A DNA stretch of 25,859 nt from positions 1 through 25,859 of the forward strand of contig JACQXH010000057.1 of the NCBI GenBank assembly GCA_016208845.1, written 5' to 3'. Below are positions 15,419 through 23,304 of this stretch, one piece after another. Positions within the stretch are counted from its first letter, which is position 1. Every line of letters starts with the position of its first letter. A model generated the notes under the pieces. It was not told the origin of the DNA and searched no databases. It saw nothing but the letters and a program-made list of their open reading frames with translations. The position numbers were made by a program, and so were the translations under genes. This DNA is from Nitrospirota bacterium. GTDB lineage: Bacteria > Nitrospirota > Thermodesulfovibrionia > UBA6902 > BMS3Bbin08.

Positions 15419-18391
15419 TCAGTTCTTGTCAACTCCGGCCCCCTCAACCATTCTTTTTTTCAGATCTATTGCATTTATGTTGTCAGGCTCAAAAAGAAGT
15501 ATTTTATCCAGGCTCTCTGAGGCCCTCTCCATATCCCCAAGCCTGATACAAATATCAGCATATTTGTTAAGGGCCTTTATATCAACAGGGTGAGTCTCAA
15601 GATATTCCTCAAGGACCCGGCCTGCCTCCTGAATATCTTCAGGTGCGGCAAGGGCTTCAATTTCTCTCAGCGCTGCTCCGGCCTTTACAGCCCTTATCAG
15701 GTACTGGCCCACGAAAAGATCCCTTGTTTCGTCGGCAGAGAGCCCTCTCAGAGTGACCCTGCCGAAAGAAATATCTCCGGAGGAACTCTTGCATGCCTCA
15801 TAATAATCAGGATGCAAAAGGTTCACATCCATCCCGCTTATTTCAAAACCGGCATCCTCAAAAAGCCTCTCCATCTCTTTTTTCGTGAAAAACCTCAGAT
15901 GAGTCCTGTCGAGTATCCCGGAGTCGGCATATTCCCATCTGCCCTCTGCAAGCATATGCATGATGCCGAAGAATCTTATATTGGGGATGCTCGCTATGAC
16001 CACCCCTGAATCTTTGAGGTATTTAGCGAGTTTCTGAAGAGTGGACAGAGGGTCTTTTAAGTGTTCAAGGATGTCGCCGAATATCATGCAGTCGAAATAG
16101 CCTTCTTCGAACTCAAGCTCTATCTCTTCGATATTGCCGCATATCACGCGTGAGAGATTGCGGCCTGCCTCTTCACACGCCTGCCGGTCAAGTTCAATGC
16201 CTGTCACCTCTGATGCGCCCCGTTCCAGCAGCGATTTTCCGAGGGCCCCGCTTCCGCAGCCCACATCAAGTATCTTTAAGGGGCCTTCAGGGACCAGGAC
16301 CTGCAGTTCATGCCTTTTCTGACTGTAGTATTGATCGTCCCTGCCTGAAGGACAGGCCGGCCTTCCATCCGTACTCTGTCCGGCATCCTGCTTATGGGCT
16401 GCAGGGTTATGAGGGCTTTGAGTGACAGCACTGTGCTCAGGGGCTTTTTCACTTTCTGCCCTTTTTTGACCTGCAAAGAAATAACGGATGACCTCAAATC
16501 CATCTCTCAATTCGGTGGTATCGATCCCGAATGAATTAATAAGGCGTGAAAATTTATCAGAATTATCATTGCTGAAGCCTTTTAATTCATAAAACAGGAT
16601 ATTTTCATTGCATGTTCCCTCAAGAAGGGACTGGATATCTGTCCTTCTGTTCCCTTCATATATTCCCTTGTCAGGTATGCCCCAGTTGAGATACTGGACC
16701 GTCCCGTTTGTCGTCTCGAATGGAGGGCGGTCTATACCGAGGAACGAATACATGGCATATGAGAGGTGCCTGCTGTTGGGGAATGAGCCTATTATCAGGC
16801 CTCCCTCCCTGAGAAACGGGAGAAAGCGCCTGACAGAACCTTGCAGTGAAGGGACATCGTTGAAAACTATGCAGTCAAAATAGCCCTTGCCAAATAGCGG
16901 CAGCAGTTCGTGAAACCCGTTCAGGACCTTTTCCAGCCTTCTCTCTGCGTCATCCCTGTAGCCTTCTTCAGGGTTCAGGCCCGTGACCTCTGCATTGAGG
17001 ACCGATTTGACAGCAGCGCCGAGCGTCCCGTCCTCGCAGTTGACATCGAGTATGCGCGCCGGCCGCCCGGTTACAGATGCCAGCTGTTCATTTACAAGTT
17101 CCTTAAGCGTTCTTATCTTTTTAGATCTGTCCTGAAGGGTACTGTCCAGGTCCAGAAGCTTCTTGTAAAGCTCAATAAATCTGTCCTTATCCACAGAACA
17201 AAGCAGGGTCTTGTCTTTTATGGTCTGGGGAGTTATTGTCTGCATTGCATAAAGGCTGTCGTCCCACTCTTCTTTTATAAAACCATTATTGACCGCATAA
17301 TCCCAGAGTTCTGTGCCGGGAAATGGAGTTGCCACATTTATGCCGGTCTCGGTCAGTTTGACGTTCCTGATAAAATCATGGGTCTTGAGAATATCTTCTG
17401 CGGTCTCTCCGGGTGAGCCGAGTATGAAAGAGCCCAGGACTTCAAGCCCGCGGTCAATGCCGGCCTTCACCGCATTCCTTATCTTTTCATGCGTTACCGT
17501 CCCTTTCTTGAGGTATTTCAGTATCTCGGGAGAGCCTGATTCCATGCCAAAGCTTATGCGAAGGACATTCATCTTTTTGAGACTCTCGGCAACATCCGGG
17601 GTAAAATTGTTCACATTGGCAAGACACTCAAATGTCACGGACTTGTTGAGTCCTGCTTCCTGTATGAGCTCGCTGATCCTGTGTACGCGCTCCCTGTTTG
17701 CGGTAAAGAGGTCATCGTATATGAGAATGATTTTCCTGCCAAACCTCTCAGTAACGGTCCTGATCTCCTCTACCACATATTCGGGCGAAAAGAACCTGAT
17801 CTTTTTCCATATCGAGGCAGACGCGCAGAAGACACACTTGAATGTGCAGCCCCGGGATGTGAGAATATGTCCGGGCCCTTTGTCCGATATGCCGAGCATA
17901 TCCCAGTCAGGAGAAGGTATCTGGTCCAGTGGATGGATAAGTTCCCTTTCTCCTGTGCGGAAGAGCGTGCCGTCCTCTCTGAAGATTATGCCTTTAATGT
18001 TTTTGTCATCGGGCACGGCCCTGCTCATGAAGTTCTGAAGGAGCTTAAGCAATGTGGCTTCTCCCTCGCCTATGACGCCCGCATCGATCCACTCAGGCAG
18101 GTGCTCCGGGAGTATTGTGATATGGGGCCCGCCTATTATGATCGGCAGGCCGGTTGCCTTCTTTATCTCTCTGCCGAGACTTATTATCCCCCTGAAAGAC
18201 TCGGTGGTCGCGGTGAGGCCCACGATATCGGGCTTGATTTTTTTCAGGTCAGCACCAATATCGTCTCCCTGAAATGAAACGCTTATCCTTATGTCAGGGC
18301 AGTATTTTTTCAGGTAAGAAGAGAGGTATCCAAGTCCGAGCTTGGGCCTCTCTGTGTTGCGGGCCTGGTCATTTACAAAATGTATTTTCAT
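15419..18391 (-). CDS. B12-binding radical SAM protein fused to two methyltransferase domains and a TPR tail
   Basis: This is an unusually long 990-residue fusion. Residues 1-125 form a cobalamin-binding-type Rossmann domain (KLGLGYLSSYLK, PDIVGLTATT, IIIGGPHITILPE) without the DxHxxG His motif. Residues 150-400 are a radical SAM domain with the [4Fe-4S] motif CTFKCVFC (Cys182, 186, 189). A first methyltransferase-like domain (440-640) has a degraded SAM loop, ILDVNCEDGTLG. After a low-complexity linker (640-690), a second one has the intact loop ILDVGCGSGALG (707-718) and FGDILEHLKDPL. A TPR-like tail (915-982, YLETHPVDIKALNKYADIC...KILLFEP) ends it. The start is fixed by GGGAGG just before the ATG. 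Its first 23 nt overlap the upstream gene. It probably methylates a glycan or lipid-linked sugar; the exact reaction is unknown. Confidence 0.87.
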   Translation of the reverse strand: MKIHFVNDQARNTERPKLGLGYLSSYLKKYCPDIRISVSFQGDDIGADLKKIKPDIVGLTATTESFRGIISLGREIKKATGLPIIIGGPHITILPEHLPEWIDAGVIGEGEATLLKLLQNFMSRAVPDDKNIKGIIFREDGTLFRTGERELIHPLDQIPSPDWDMLGISDKGPGHILTSRGCTFKCVFCASASIWKKIRFFSPEYVVEEIRTVTERFGRKIILIYDDLFTANRERVHRISELIQEAGLNKSVTFECLANVNNFTPDVAESLKKMNVLRISFGMESGSPEILKYLKKGTVTHEKIRNAVKAGIDRGLEVLGSFILGSPGETAEDILKTHDFIRNVKLTETGINVATPFPGTELWDYAVNNGFIKEEWDDSLYAMQTITPQTIKDKTLLCSVDKDRFIELYKKLLDLDSTLQDRSKKIRTLKELVNEQLASVTGRPARILDVNCEDGTLGAAVKSVLNAEVTGLNPEEGYRDDAERRLEKVLNGFHELLPLFGKGYFDCIVFNDVPSLQGSVRRFLPFLREGGLIIGSFPNSRHLSYAMYSFLGIDRPPFETTNGTVQYLNWGIPDKGIYEGNRRTDIQSLLEGTCNENILFYELKGFSNDNSDKFSRLINSFGIDTTELRDGFEVIRYFFAGQKRAESEKAPEHSAVTQSPHNPAAHKQDAGQSTDGRPACPSGRDDQYYSQKRHELQVLVPEGPLKILDVGCGSGALGKSLLERGASEVTGIELDRQACEEAGRNLSRVICGNIEEIELEFEEGYFDCMIFGDILEHLKDPLSTLQKLAKYLKDSGVVIASIPNIRFFGIMHMLAEGRWEYADSGILDRTHLRFFTKKEMERLFEDAGFEISGMDVNLLHPDYYEACKSSSGDISFGRVTLRGLSADETRDLFVGQYLIRAVKAGAALREIEALAAPEDIQEAGRVLEEYLETHPVDIKALNKYADICIRLGDMERASESLDKILLFEPDNINAIDLKKRMVEGAGVDKN

Positions 18392-19742
18392 TGCTTCCTC
18401 CCTGTATTTTTCTCATCACCTCTATCGCCTCAGGCATCCGGGGCTCAAAGAGAAATATCTTGTTAAGATTCTCTATCGCGGTATCAACATCTCCGGTGCG
18501 CGCACATACGTCGGCATATTTCACAAGCATGGGCAGGTCCGCAGGATGCATCTCCAGATAAGACTCCATGAGGCCCCTCGCTTCATCAAATCTCTCTTCA
18601 GATGCGGCTGAATCTATCCGTATCCTTATGTCTCCCGGGTCTTCAAATAATTTTCTGAAACATCTCGGGGTGTCCTCATTCACCATCTTCATTCCCATCT
18701 TTGTCAGTAGGCCATAAAAACCTTCATCTGAAAACCTGTCCGAATTCAGGTGCCAGGCCGCCTCGCCTTCGTTGTCGCCGAAATATGCGATCATTATCAG
18801 GTGACCATTTGGCTTTATGTGCCTTATAAGATATTCTGCCGTTAGGTCAGGGTTGACGAGATGCTCGACCACATCAAGGGTTATAATGACGTCATACATC
18901 CTGTCCTCAAGGAATTCCCCCTTTGATGCATCGATCATGTCTATGTCAAGATGTCTTCTGCTGAACCGCCACCCGGCATATTCAGATGTTTTGCCGGGTA
19001 TGTCGGCATAGCTTAATTTCACGCCTTTCAGCACAGACAGATTTATCAACTGACTGCCTATCCCTCCGCCGAAGTCCAGGACCTTCAACCCGCCTTTCTC
19101 TGCAATTAATTTTGAGCAGAAATCGAATATGTCCTCAGTCCACTGGATATAATCCGGGTTTTCGTAGTTATACTGGACCAGGTCATAGAGATATGTCCCT
19201 GTACCGCTGTAGAACGCGCAGACCCTGTCCGGAGTTACCTGTCCTCCGACGCGTTCCTTCCATTCCTTCTGCTGTTCAGGGTAAACCGACCTTATCTTTT
19301 TCAATATGTCTGCCGGAAGAGCTCCGGTGTATTCAGCAAGCTCGGCCATCGCGCCCAAAAATGATGTGCGGCAGATCTTTTCAAATACCATCCCGAACCT
19401 TTCAGACAGCCTGCAGGAATCATAATGCAGGACCGCCCTTTCTCTGCCTTTTTTTGCAAGGTCTTCATTCATACATCTGTCTTTAAGCAGCCTGATAATT
19501 GCGCGCGAAAGCCCTGTCGGATCATTAGGCTGGACCAGCACCCCTGCATCTCCCACGATCTCAGTGACAGACCCTGTTCCTGCGGCTATTACAGGCGTGC
19601 CGCACGACATGGCCTCGATCAATACCATTGGTGATTGCTCTTTCCAATTCTTTGCAGGTATGCTCGGAAGCACAAAAACATCAGCCATGTTATAGATCTT
19701 ATGCATCTCCTCATATCTCGTCCGGCCTGATACCCAGTTCAT
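18369..19742 (-). CDS. Remnant GT4 C-terminal lobe + methyltransferase + TPR (3' part of a broken fusion gene)
   Basis: This 457-residue frame is the downstream part of a GT2-GT4-methyltransferase-TPR fusion. It begins inside the second GT4 lobe (YEEMHKIYNMADVFVLPS) and keeps the donor-binding EAMSCGTPVIA stretch, but lacks the start of that lobe. A methyltransferase domain follows with an intact SAM loop VLDFGGGIGSQ and TLDVVEHLVNPD. The C-terminus is the shared TPR-like module (SYLEMHPADLPMLVKYADVC...KIFLFEP). It is collinear with the 21181-23304 protein. The ATG at 19742 lies in another frame inside the end of the upstream ORF, with GGAG 7 nt before it, so separate translation of a working methyltransferase-TPR piece is conceivable. 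The stop overlaps the radical SAM gene by 23 nt. Confidence 0.72.
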   Translation of the reverse strand: MNWVSGRTRYEEMHKIYNMADVFVLPSIPAKNWKEQSPMVLIEAMSCGTPVIAAGTGSVTEIVGDAGVLVQPNDPTGLSRAIIRLLKDRCMNEDLAKKGRERAVLHYDSCRLSERFGMVFEKICRTSFLGAMAELAEYTGALPADILKKIRSVYPEQQKEWKERVGGQVTPDRVCAFYSGTGTYLYDLVQYNYENPDYIQWTEDIFDFCSKLIAEKGGLKVLDFGGGIGSQLINLSVLKGVKLSYADIPGKTSEYAGWRFSRRHLDIDMIDASKGEFLEDRMYDVIITLDVVEHLVNPDLTAEYLIRHIKPNGHLIMIAYFGDNEGEAAWHLNSDRFSDEGFYGLLTKMGMKMVNEDTPRCFRKLFEDPGDIRIRIDSAASEERFDEARGLMESYLEMHPADLPMLVKYADVCARTGDVDTAIENLNKIFLFEPRMPEAIEVMRKIQGGSNENTFCK

Positions 19743-20946
19743 CCCTCATCTCCATCCCTGAATCCGCATCCGGCCTGAACCTGCCGGTATCAACTCCCAC
19801 AGGGATCACGGTTATCTTCTCTTCAGGCACGCCCTCCAGCATTAGTGCCGCCTTTGCGCCTTCTGTCACCGCTACAAAGTGATCGACCAGCTTCCTGCTG
19901 ATCTGTTTCATCTGCCTGACAGATTCGAACTCTTCGTACACAAAAGGTATATTCTCAGATTCAAGAGCAATGACCCTCTTGCCGAATTTCATCTTTGCGA
20001 TAACAGCCTGATATGTAAACATCCAGAAGATGTCAGCTGTAAAAATAATATCTTTATCAAAGAGCTCGGCCTCGAGGCCGGTCAAATTATCCGGATTTTC
20101 CCTGTTAAAGGGGAGATTAATGACAGGCAATTTCATTCTTGATGTCAGTTCAGGGTCAGACGTATAGACAGTCATGTCAAACCTGTTCATCAGGGGTTCA
20201 TAATTCTGCATCTCGGCCTGTTGCATTCCCGGTCCGCGGACGATTGCCACCCTGGGTAACCGGCTGACCGTTTCCTGAATATCATAGGGCGGGACATGAT
20301 CTGCAATTTTCGCCTTGCGTGGTGTTGGCTGCATATCATAATCCCTGTAAACAAGCTGCTGGGGGCTCTCGAACCCGCTGCCTGAGATAGTGGAATATAG
20401 TTCGCCTTTTTTCCAGTAGCGCATTTTATCAAGAAAACCATAATGCACTACATAAGTATCCCACGTGATAAAATTTTCCGACATACCTCTTAGGATTTCA
20501 TGCACTACGCCTTCCCATCTGATACCCGGCAGGTTGCGCCATATCCTTGGCATTGCTTCAAAGTCGTCATACATTCTTGAATAATATTTTTCATTTCCAA
20601 TAAGGTTACACTGGCGGATCCTGCAGCCGCTGACATCAGAAGTCACTGAACCGAGCACGGCCCGGATATTTTCTTCAAATTCTTTTGAGAAGACCTCATC
20701 TGAATCAATGCGGATGACCCAGTCGCCGGTGCATTTTTCAAGAGACACCTGCCTCTGTTTCCCAAAATCGTTTTCCCACGGATGCTCAATTAACACAACC
20801 CTATCCTGCTTCCCCAGAAAATCAATCGTGCCGTCCGTGCTCCCGCCGTCTACGATGACGATCTCGTCCGCAAACGTACAGGAACTGACCGCCCTGCGGA
20901 GGTTATGCAGTTCGTTCATTGTGATGATTGAAACAGATATCTTCAT
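19711..20946 (-). CDS. GT2 glycosyltransferase fused to N-terminal half of a GT4 (5' part of a broken fusion gene)
   Basis: Residues 1-235 are a GT-A, family 2 glycosyltransferase: ISIITMNELHNL-type start, IVDGGSTDGT (31-40), the metal-binding Asp81-Ser-Asp83 in IRIDSDEVF, and EGVVHEIL, which occurs in waaE/kdtX-like enzymes. From about 245 it continues as a GT4 N-terminal lobe (RVAIVRGPGMQQAEMQNYEPLM, DIIFTADIFWMFTYQAVIAK, VIPVGVDTGRFRPD). It then stops at TGA (19711-19713) right after RPDE. In the intact paralogue at 21181-23304 about 70 more residues (195-264, including the FTGRLVWEKG substrate loop) precede the point where the next frame resumes. The GT2 domain looks functional; the GT4 does not. 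Only a weak AGGT RBS is visible. The repeat at 21033-21134 lies upstream. Confidence 0.82.
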   Translation of the reverse strand: MKISVSIITMNELHNLRRAVSSCTFADEIVIVDGGSTDGTIDFLGKQDRVVLIEHPWENDFGKQRQVSLEKCTGDWVIRIDSDEVFSKEFEENIRAVLGSVTSDVSGCRIRQCNLIGNEKYYSRMYDDFEAMPRIWRNLPGIRWEGVVHEILRGMSENFITWDTYVVHYGFLDKMRYWKKGELYSTISGSGFESPQQLVYRDYDMQPTPRKAKIADHVPPYDIQETVSRLPRVAIVRGPGMQQAEMQNYEPLMNRFDMTVYTSDPELTSRMKLPVINLPFNRENPDNLTGLEAELFDKDIIFTADIFWMFTYQAVIAKMKFGKRVIALESENIPFVYEEFESVRQMKQISRKLVDHFVAVTEGAKAALMLEGVPEEKITVIPVGVDTGRFRPDADSGMEMRDELGIRPDEI

Positions 20947-21032
20947 GATTATGACCTGTTGTCTCTTTCAGGTATATGCAGATCCGTCCACCATAAATTT
21001 CCATATGTGCTTAGCATTTGGCGTAACGCTAT

Positions 21033-21134
21033 GAAGTATATAGTGTTTGAGCGGATTTTTTTGTCCCGATATATCGGGGCAAAAGCCTCTCCCGAAGCTT
21101 CGGGCGAGAATGAGTCGAAAATACTATATACTGC
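21033..21134. repeat. Intergenic palindromic repeat, copy 1
   Basis: The ends are inverted: AGTATATAGT (21035-21044) and ACTATATACT (21123-21132). Inside are two perfect 14-nt palindromes, CCCGATATATCGGG (21065-21078) and CCCGAAGCTTCGGG (21091-21104). The right half, from the second hairpin through GAGAATGAGT to ATACTATAT, matches copy 2 near 25140-25184. The left CGGATT..TTTGT segment also matches. It fills most of the gap between two glycosyltransferase genes and has no U-run for termination. Confidence 0.72.
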
Positions 21135-21180
21135 ATTAATTGTGCATAATCGGTATTTAGCCGTATTATGGTCCTCCTTC

Positions 21181-23304
21181 TTATTTTGCATTTGCCTTTA
21201 TCGCGTTCATTAAAGCCGCTGCTTCTTTCCTTCCGGGCTCAAACAGCAGAACCCTCTCAAGGCTCTCCACGGCCTCATCCGCAAGTCCCGATTTAAAACA
21301 TATCTCTGCATGCCTGCAGATCATATCCATATCAGCAGGGTGAAGCTCAAGGTAAGATTCTATATGCTCCCTGGCATCCGACAGCCTGCCCTGCTGGACG
21401 CTAAGCTCTATCAGCCCCTTCAGGTCTTCCATTGAATCGTCAAATACCTTCCTGAAGAACCTCAGCGGGTCCTTGTTAAGCATCTCCATTCCCATTTTAC
21501 TTATAATCTGATAAAAGCCGTCGTTTGAATATTTATCTGTATTAAGATGCCAGCCATGCTCTCCGTTATTGTCATTGAATGATGCGTTCATGATCAGATA
21601 GCCGTTAGGCCTTAAATGGCCGATAAGGTACAGGCAGGTTTTTTCAGGGTCCACAAGGTGTTCGACCACATCAAGCATTATGATCATGTCAAAGGATTTT
21701 GAGGACAGGAAATCTACACTGCCCGCATCTATCATCTCCACATCTATTCCCCTGTGCTCAAAGCGCCACTTCGCGTAATCAAAGGTCTTGCCCGGAATGT
21801 CTGCGTCCGCAAGTTTAAGGCCTTTTATCCCTGAGAGGTTTATTAACTGGGACCCTATCCCGCCTCCAAAATCAAGCACGCTGACCTCGCCTCTCTCAGA
21901 AACCACGGTTCTGCAGAGGTCGGCTATCGCTGTTATCCCCATGTGATACAGCGGATTTTTATAGTTATACTGGATAAGGTCAAAGAGATAGCTGTCTGTA
22001 TTCCTGTAAAAATCAATAACCTTATCCTCAGTCAAACCGCCGTCTGATAATCGGCCCCATTCTTTTGTTTGCTGAGAAGTGACATTGTCAACACGAACCA
22101 TCACGTCTTCAGGATCCAAGCCGCTGTAAAGGGCCAGCTCCCTTACAGCCCCGTTGTATGTAGATCTATATGCCTCGTCAAATACATTCGCAAATTTCTT
22201 TGAGATCTCTCTGGAATCAAACTCTGAAACAGCCCTGTCCCTGCCCTTTTTACCCAGCACCTTCCTGATCTCATTATCTTCCAGAAGCCTTTTTATTGCC
22301 CGGCACAGGTCTTCAGGGTCATTAGGCTGCGTTAGCAAGCCTGCATCTCCCACAACCTCCGGTATGGAACCGGACAAGGTGGAAATAACAGGCAGACCGC
22401 AGGCCATCGCCTCTATCAAGACCATGCCGAACTGTTCTTTCCAGGTCCTTGTTGAAATGCTCGGCAGGACAAAGACATCTGCCATGTTGAACATATCCGG
22501 CATCTCATGATAGGGACAGCTCTCAATGAACGTGAAAATATTGCTCATCCCCAATTCTATGACCCTTTCTTTCACGCCCGATGCCTCAGGGCCATTGCCT
22601 GTTACAACAAATCTGACCGGGAAATCCTTTAAGTTTTTATCGAGACAGATCAGTTTGGCGGCATACAGCAGGTCATAGATGCCTTTTTCCCACACCAGCC
22701 TGCCAGTGAACAGGACGACCTTTTCATTCTCTGGTATATTGAGCCTTCTCCTCATTTTTGCACGAAGTCCTTCATCAGGCCTGAATTTAGTGATGTCAAT
22801 GCCCATCGGTATCACTACTATCTTGTCCCCAGGCACTCCTTCGATCATGAGCGCCTCCTTTGCGCGCTCAGTAACAGCCACAAAGATATCAATGAATCTC
22901 TTGTTTATCGCCTTCAGTTCCTTCATGCCCTCGTGCTCTTCGTATGCAAACGGGATATTTTCCCACTCAAGCGCTACGACTTTGCAGCCGTATGTCTTTT
23001 TTGCCAGGACTGCCTGATACGTAAATATCCATGTTATATCAGCCGTAAAAATAACATCTTCATTCATCATGTGCTCTTCCAGCCCCTGCATGCCGGCTGG
23101 GTTCTGGGGCTGAGGATCAAGCTGGACGACAGGTATCCTGACGTCATCAAGTGTAAAATTATGTTTAGATGTCGTATAGGCCGTCAGATCAAATCTGTCC
23201 ATAAGAGGTTCATAGTTCTGCATTTCCCATTTATTCAGATTAGGGCCGCGAACAATGGCAACCCCTGGACGCATCTGCCGGATACTCCCCTTTATTTCAT
23301 CCAT
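21181..23304 (-). CDS. GT4 glycosyltransferase - methyltransferase - TPR fusion (intact)
   Basis: This 707-residue cytosolic protein has three parts. Residues 12-375 form a complete GT-B, family 4 glycosyltransferase: VAIVRGPNLNKWEMQNYEPL, VIPMGIDITKFRPDE (173-187), FTGRLVWEKG (199-208), FNMADVFVLPSIS and the donor-site EAMACGLPVIST (298-309). Residues 420-610 form a class I methyltransferase with SAM loop VLDFGGGIGSQ (486-496), acidic DADIPG, and MLDVVEHLVDPE (543-554). Residues 636-704 are the shared TPR-like module (YLELHPADMDMICRHAEIC...RVLLFEP). Its ATG overlaps the end of the upstream CgeB gene by 8 nt, indicating coupled translation. It likely adds a sugar and methylates it or a neighbour. 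It is the model for the broken paralogue immediately downstream. Confidence 0.88.
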   Translation of the reverse strand: MDEIKGSIRQMRPGVAIVRGPNLNKWEMQNYEPLMDRFDLTAYTTSKHNFTLDDVRIPVVQLDPQPQNPAGMQGLEEHMMNEDVIFTADITWIFTYQAVLAKKTYGCKVVALEWENIPFAYEEHEGMKELKAINKRFIDIFVAVTERAKEALMIEGVPGDKIVVIPMGIDITKFRPDEGLRAKMRRRLNIPENEKVVLFTGRLVWEKGIYDLLYAAKLICLDKNLKDFPVRFVVTGNGPEASGVKERVIELGMSNIFTFIESCPYHEMPDMFNMADVFVLPSISTRTWKEQFGMVLIEAMACGLPVISTLSGSIPEVVGDAGLLTQPNDPEDLCRAIKRLLEDNEIRKVLGKKGRDRAVSEFDSREISKKFANVFDEAYRSTYNGAVRELALYSGLDPEDVMVRVDNVTSQQTKEWGRLSDGGLTEDKVIDFYRNTDSYLFDLIQYNYKNPLYHMGITAIADLCRTVVSERGEVSVLDFGGGIGSQLINLSGIKGLKLADADIPGKTFDYAKWRFEHRGIDVEMIDAGSVDFLSSKSFDMIIMLDVVEHLVDPEKTCLYLIGHLRPNGYLIMNASFNDNNGEHGWHLNTDKYSNDGFYQIISKMGMEMLNKDPLRFFRKVFDDSMEDLKGLIELSVQQGRLSDAREHIESYLELHPADMDMICRHAEICFKSGLADEAVESLERVLLFEPGRKEAAALMNAIKANAK

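Noticed and set aside
20949..21213. Short frames on both strands between the two glycosyltransferase genes
   Set aside because: They run through the palindromic repeat. A similar peptide (SGENE..ILY) arises at copy 2 because the DNA is repeated, not because a protein is conserved.
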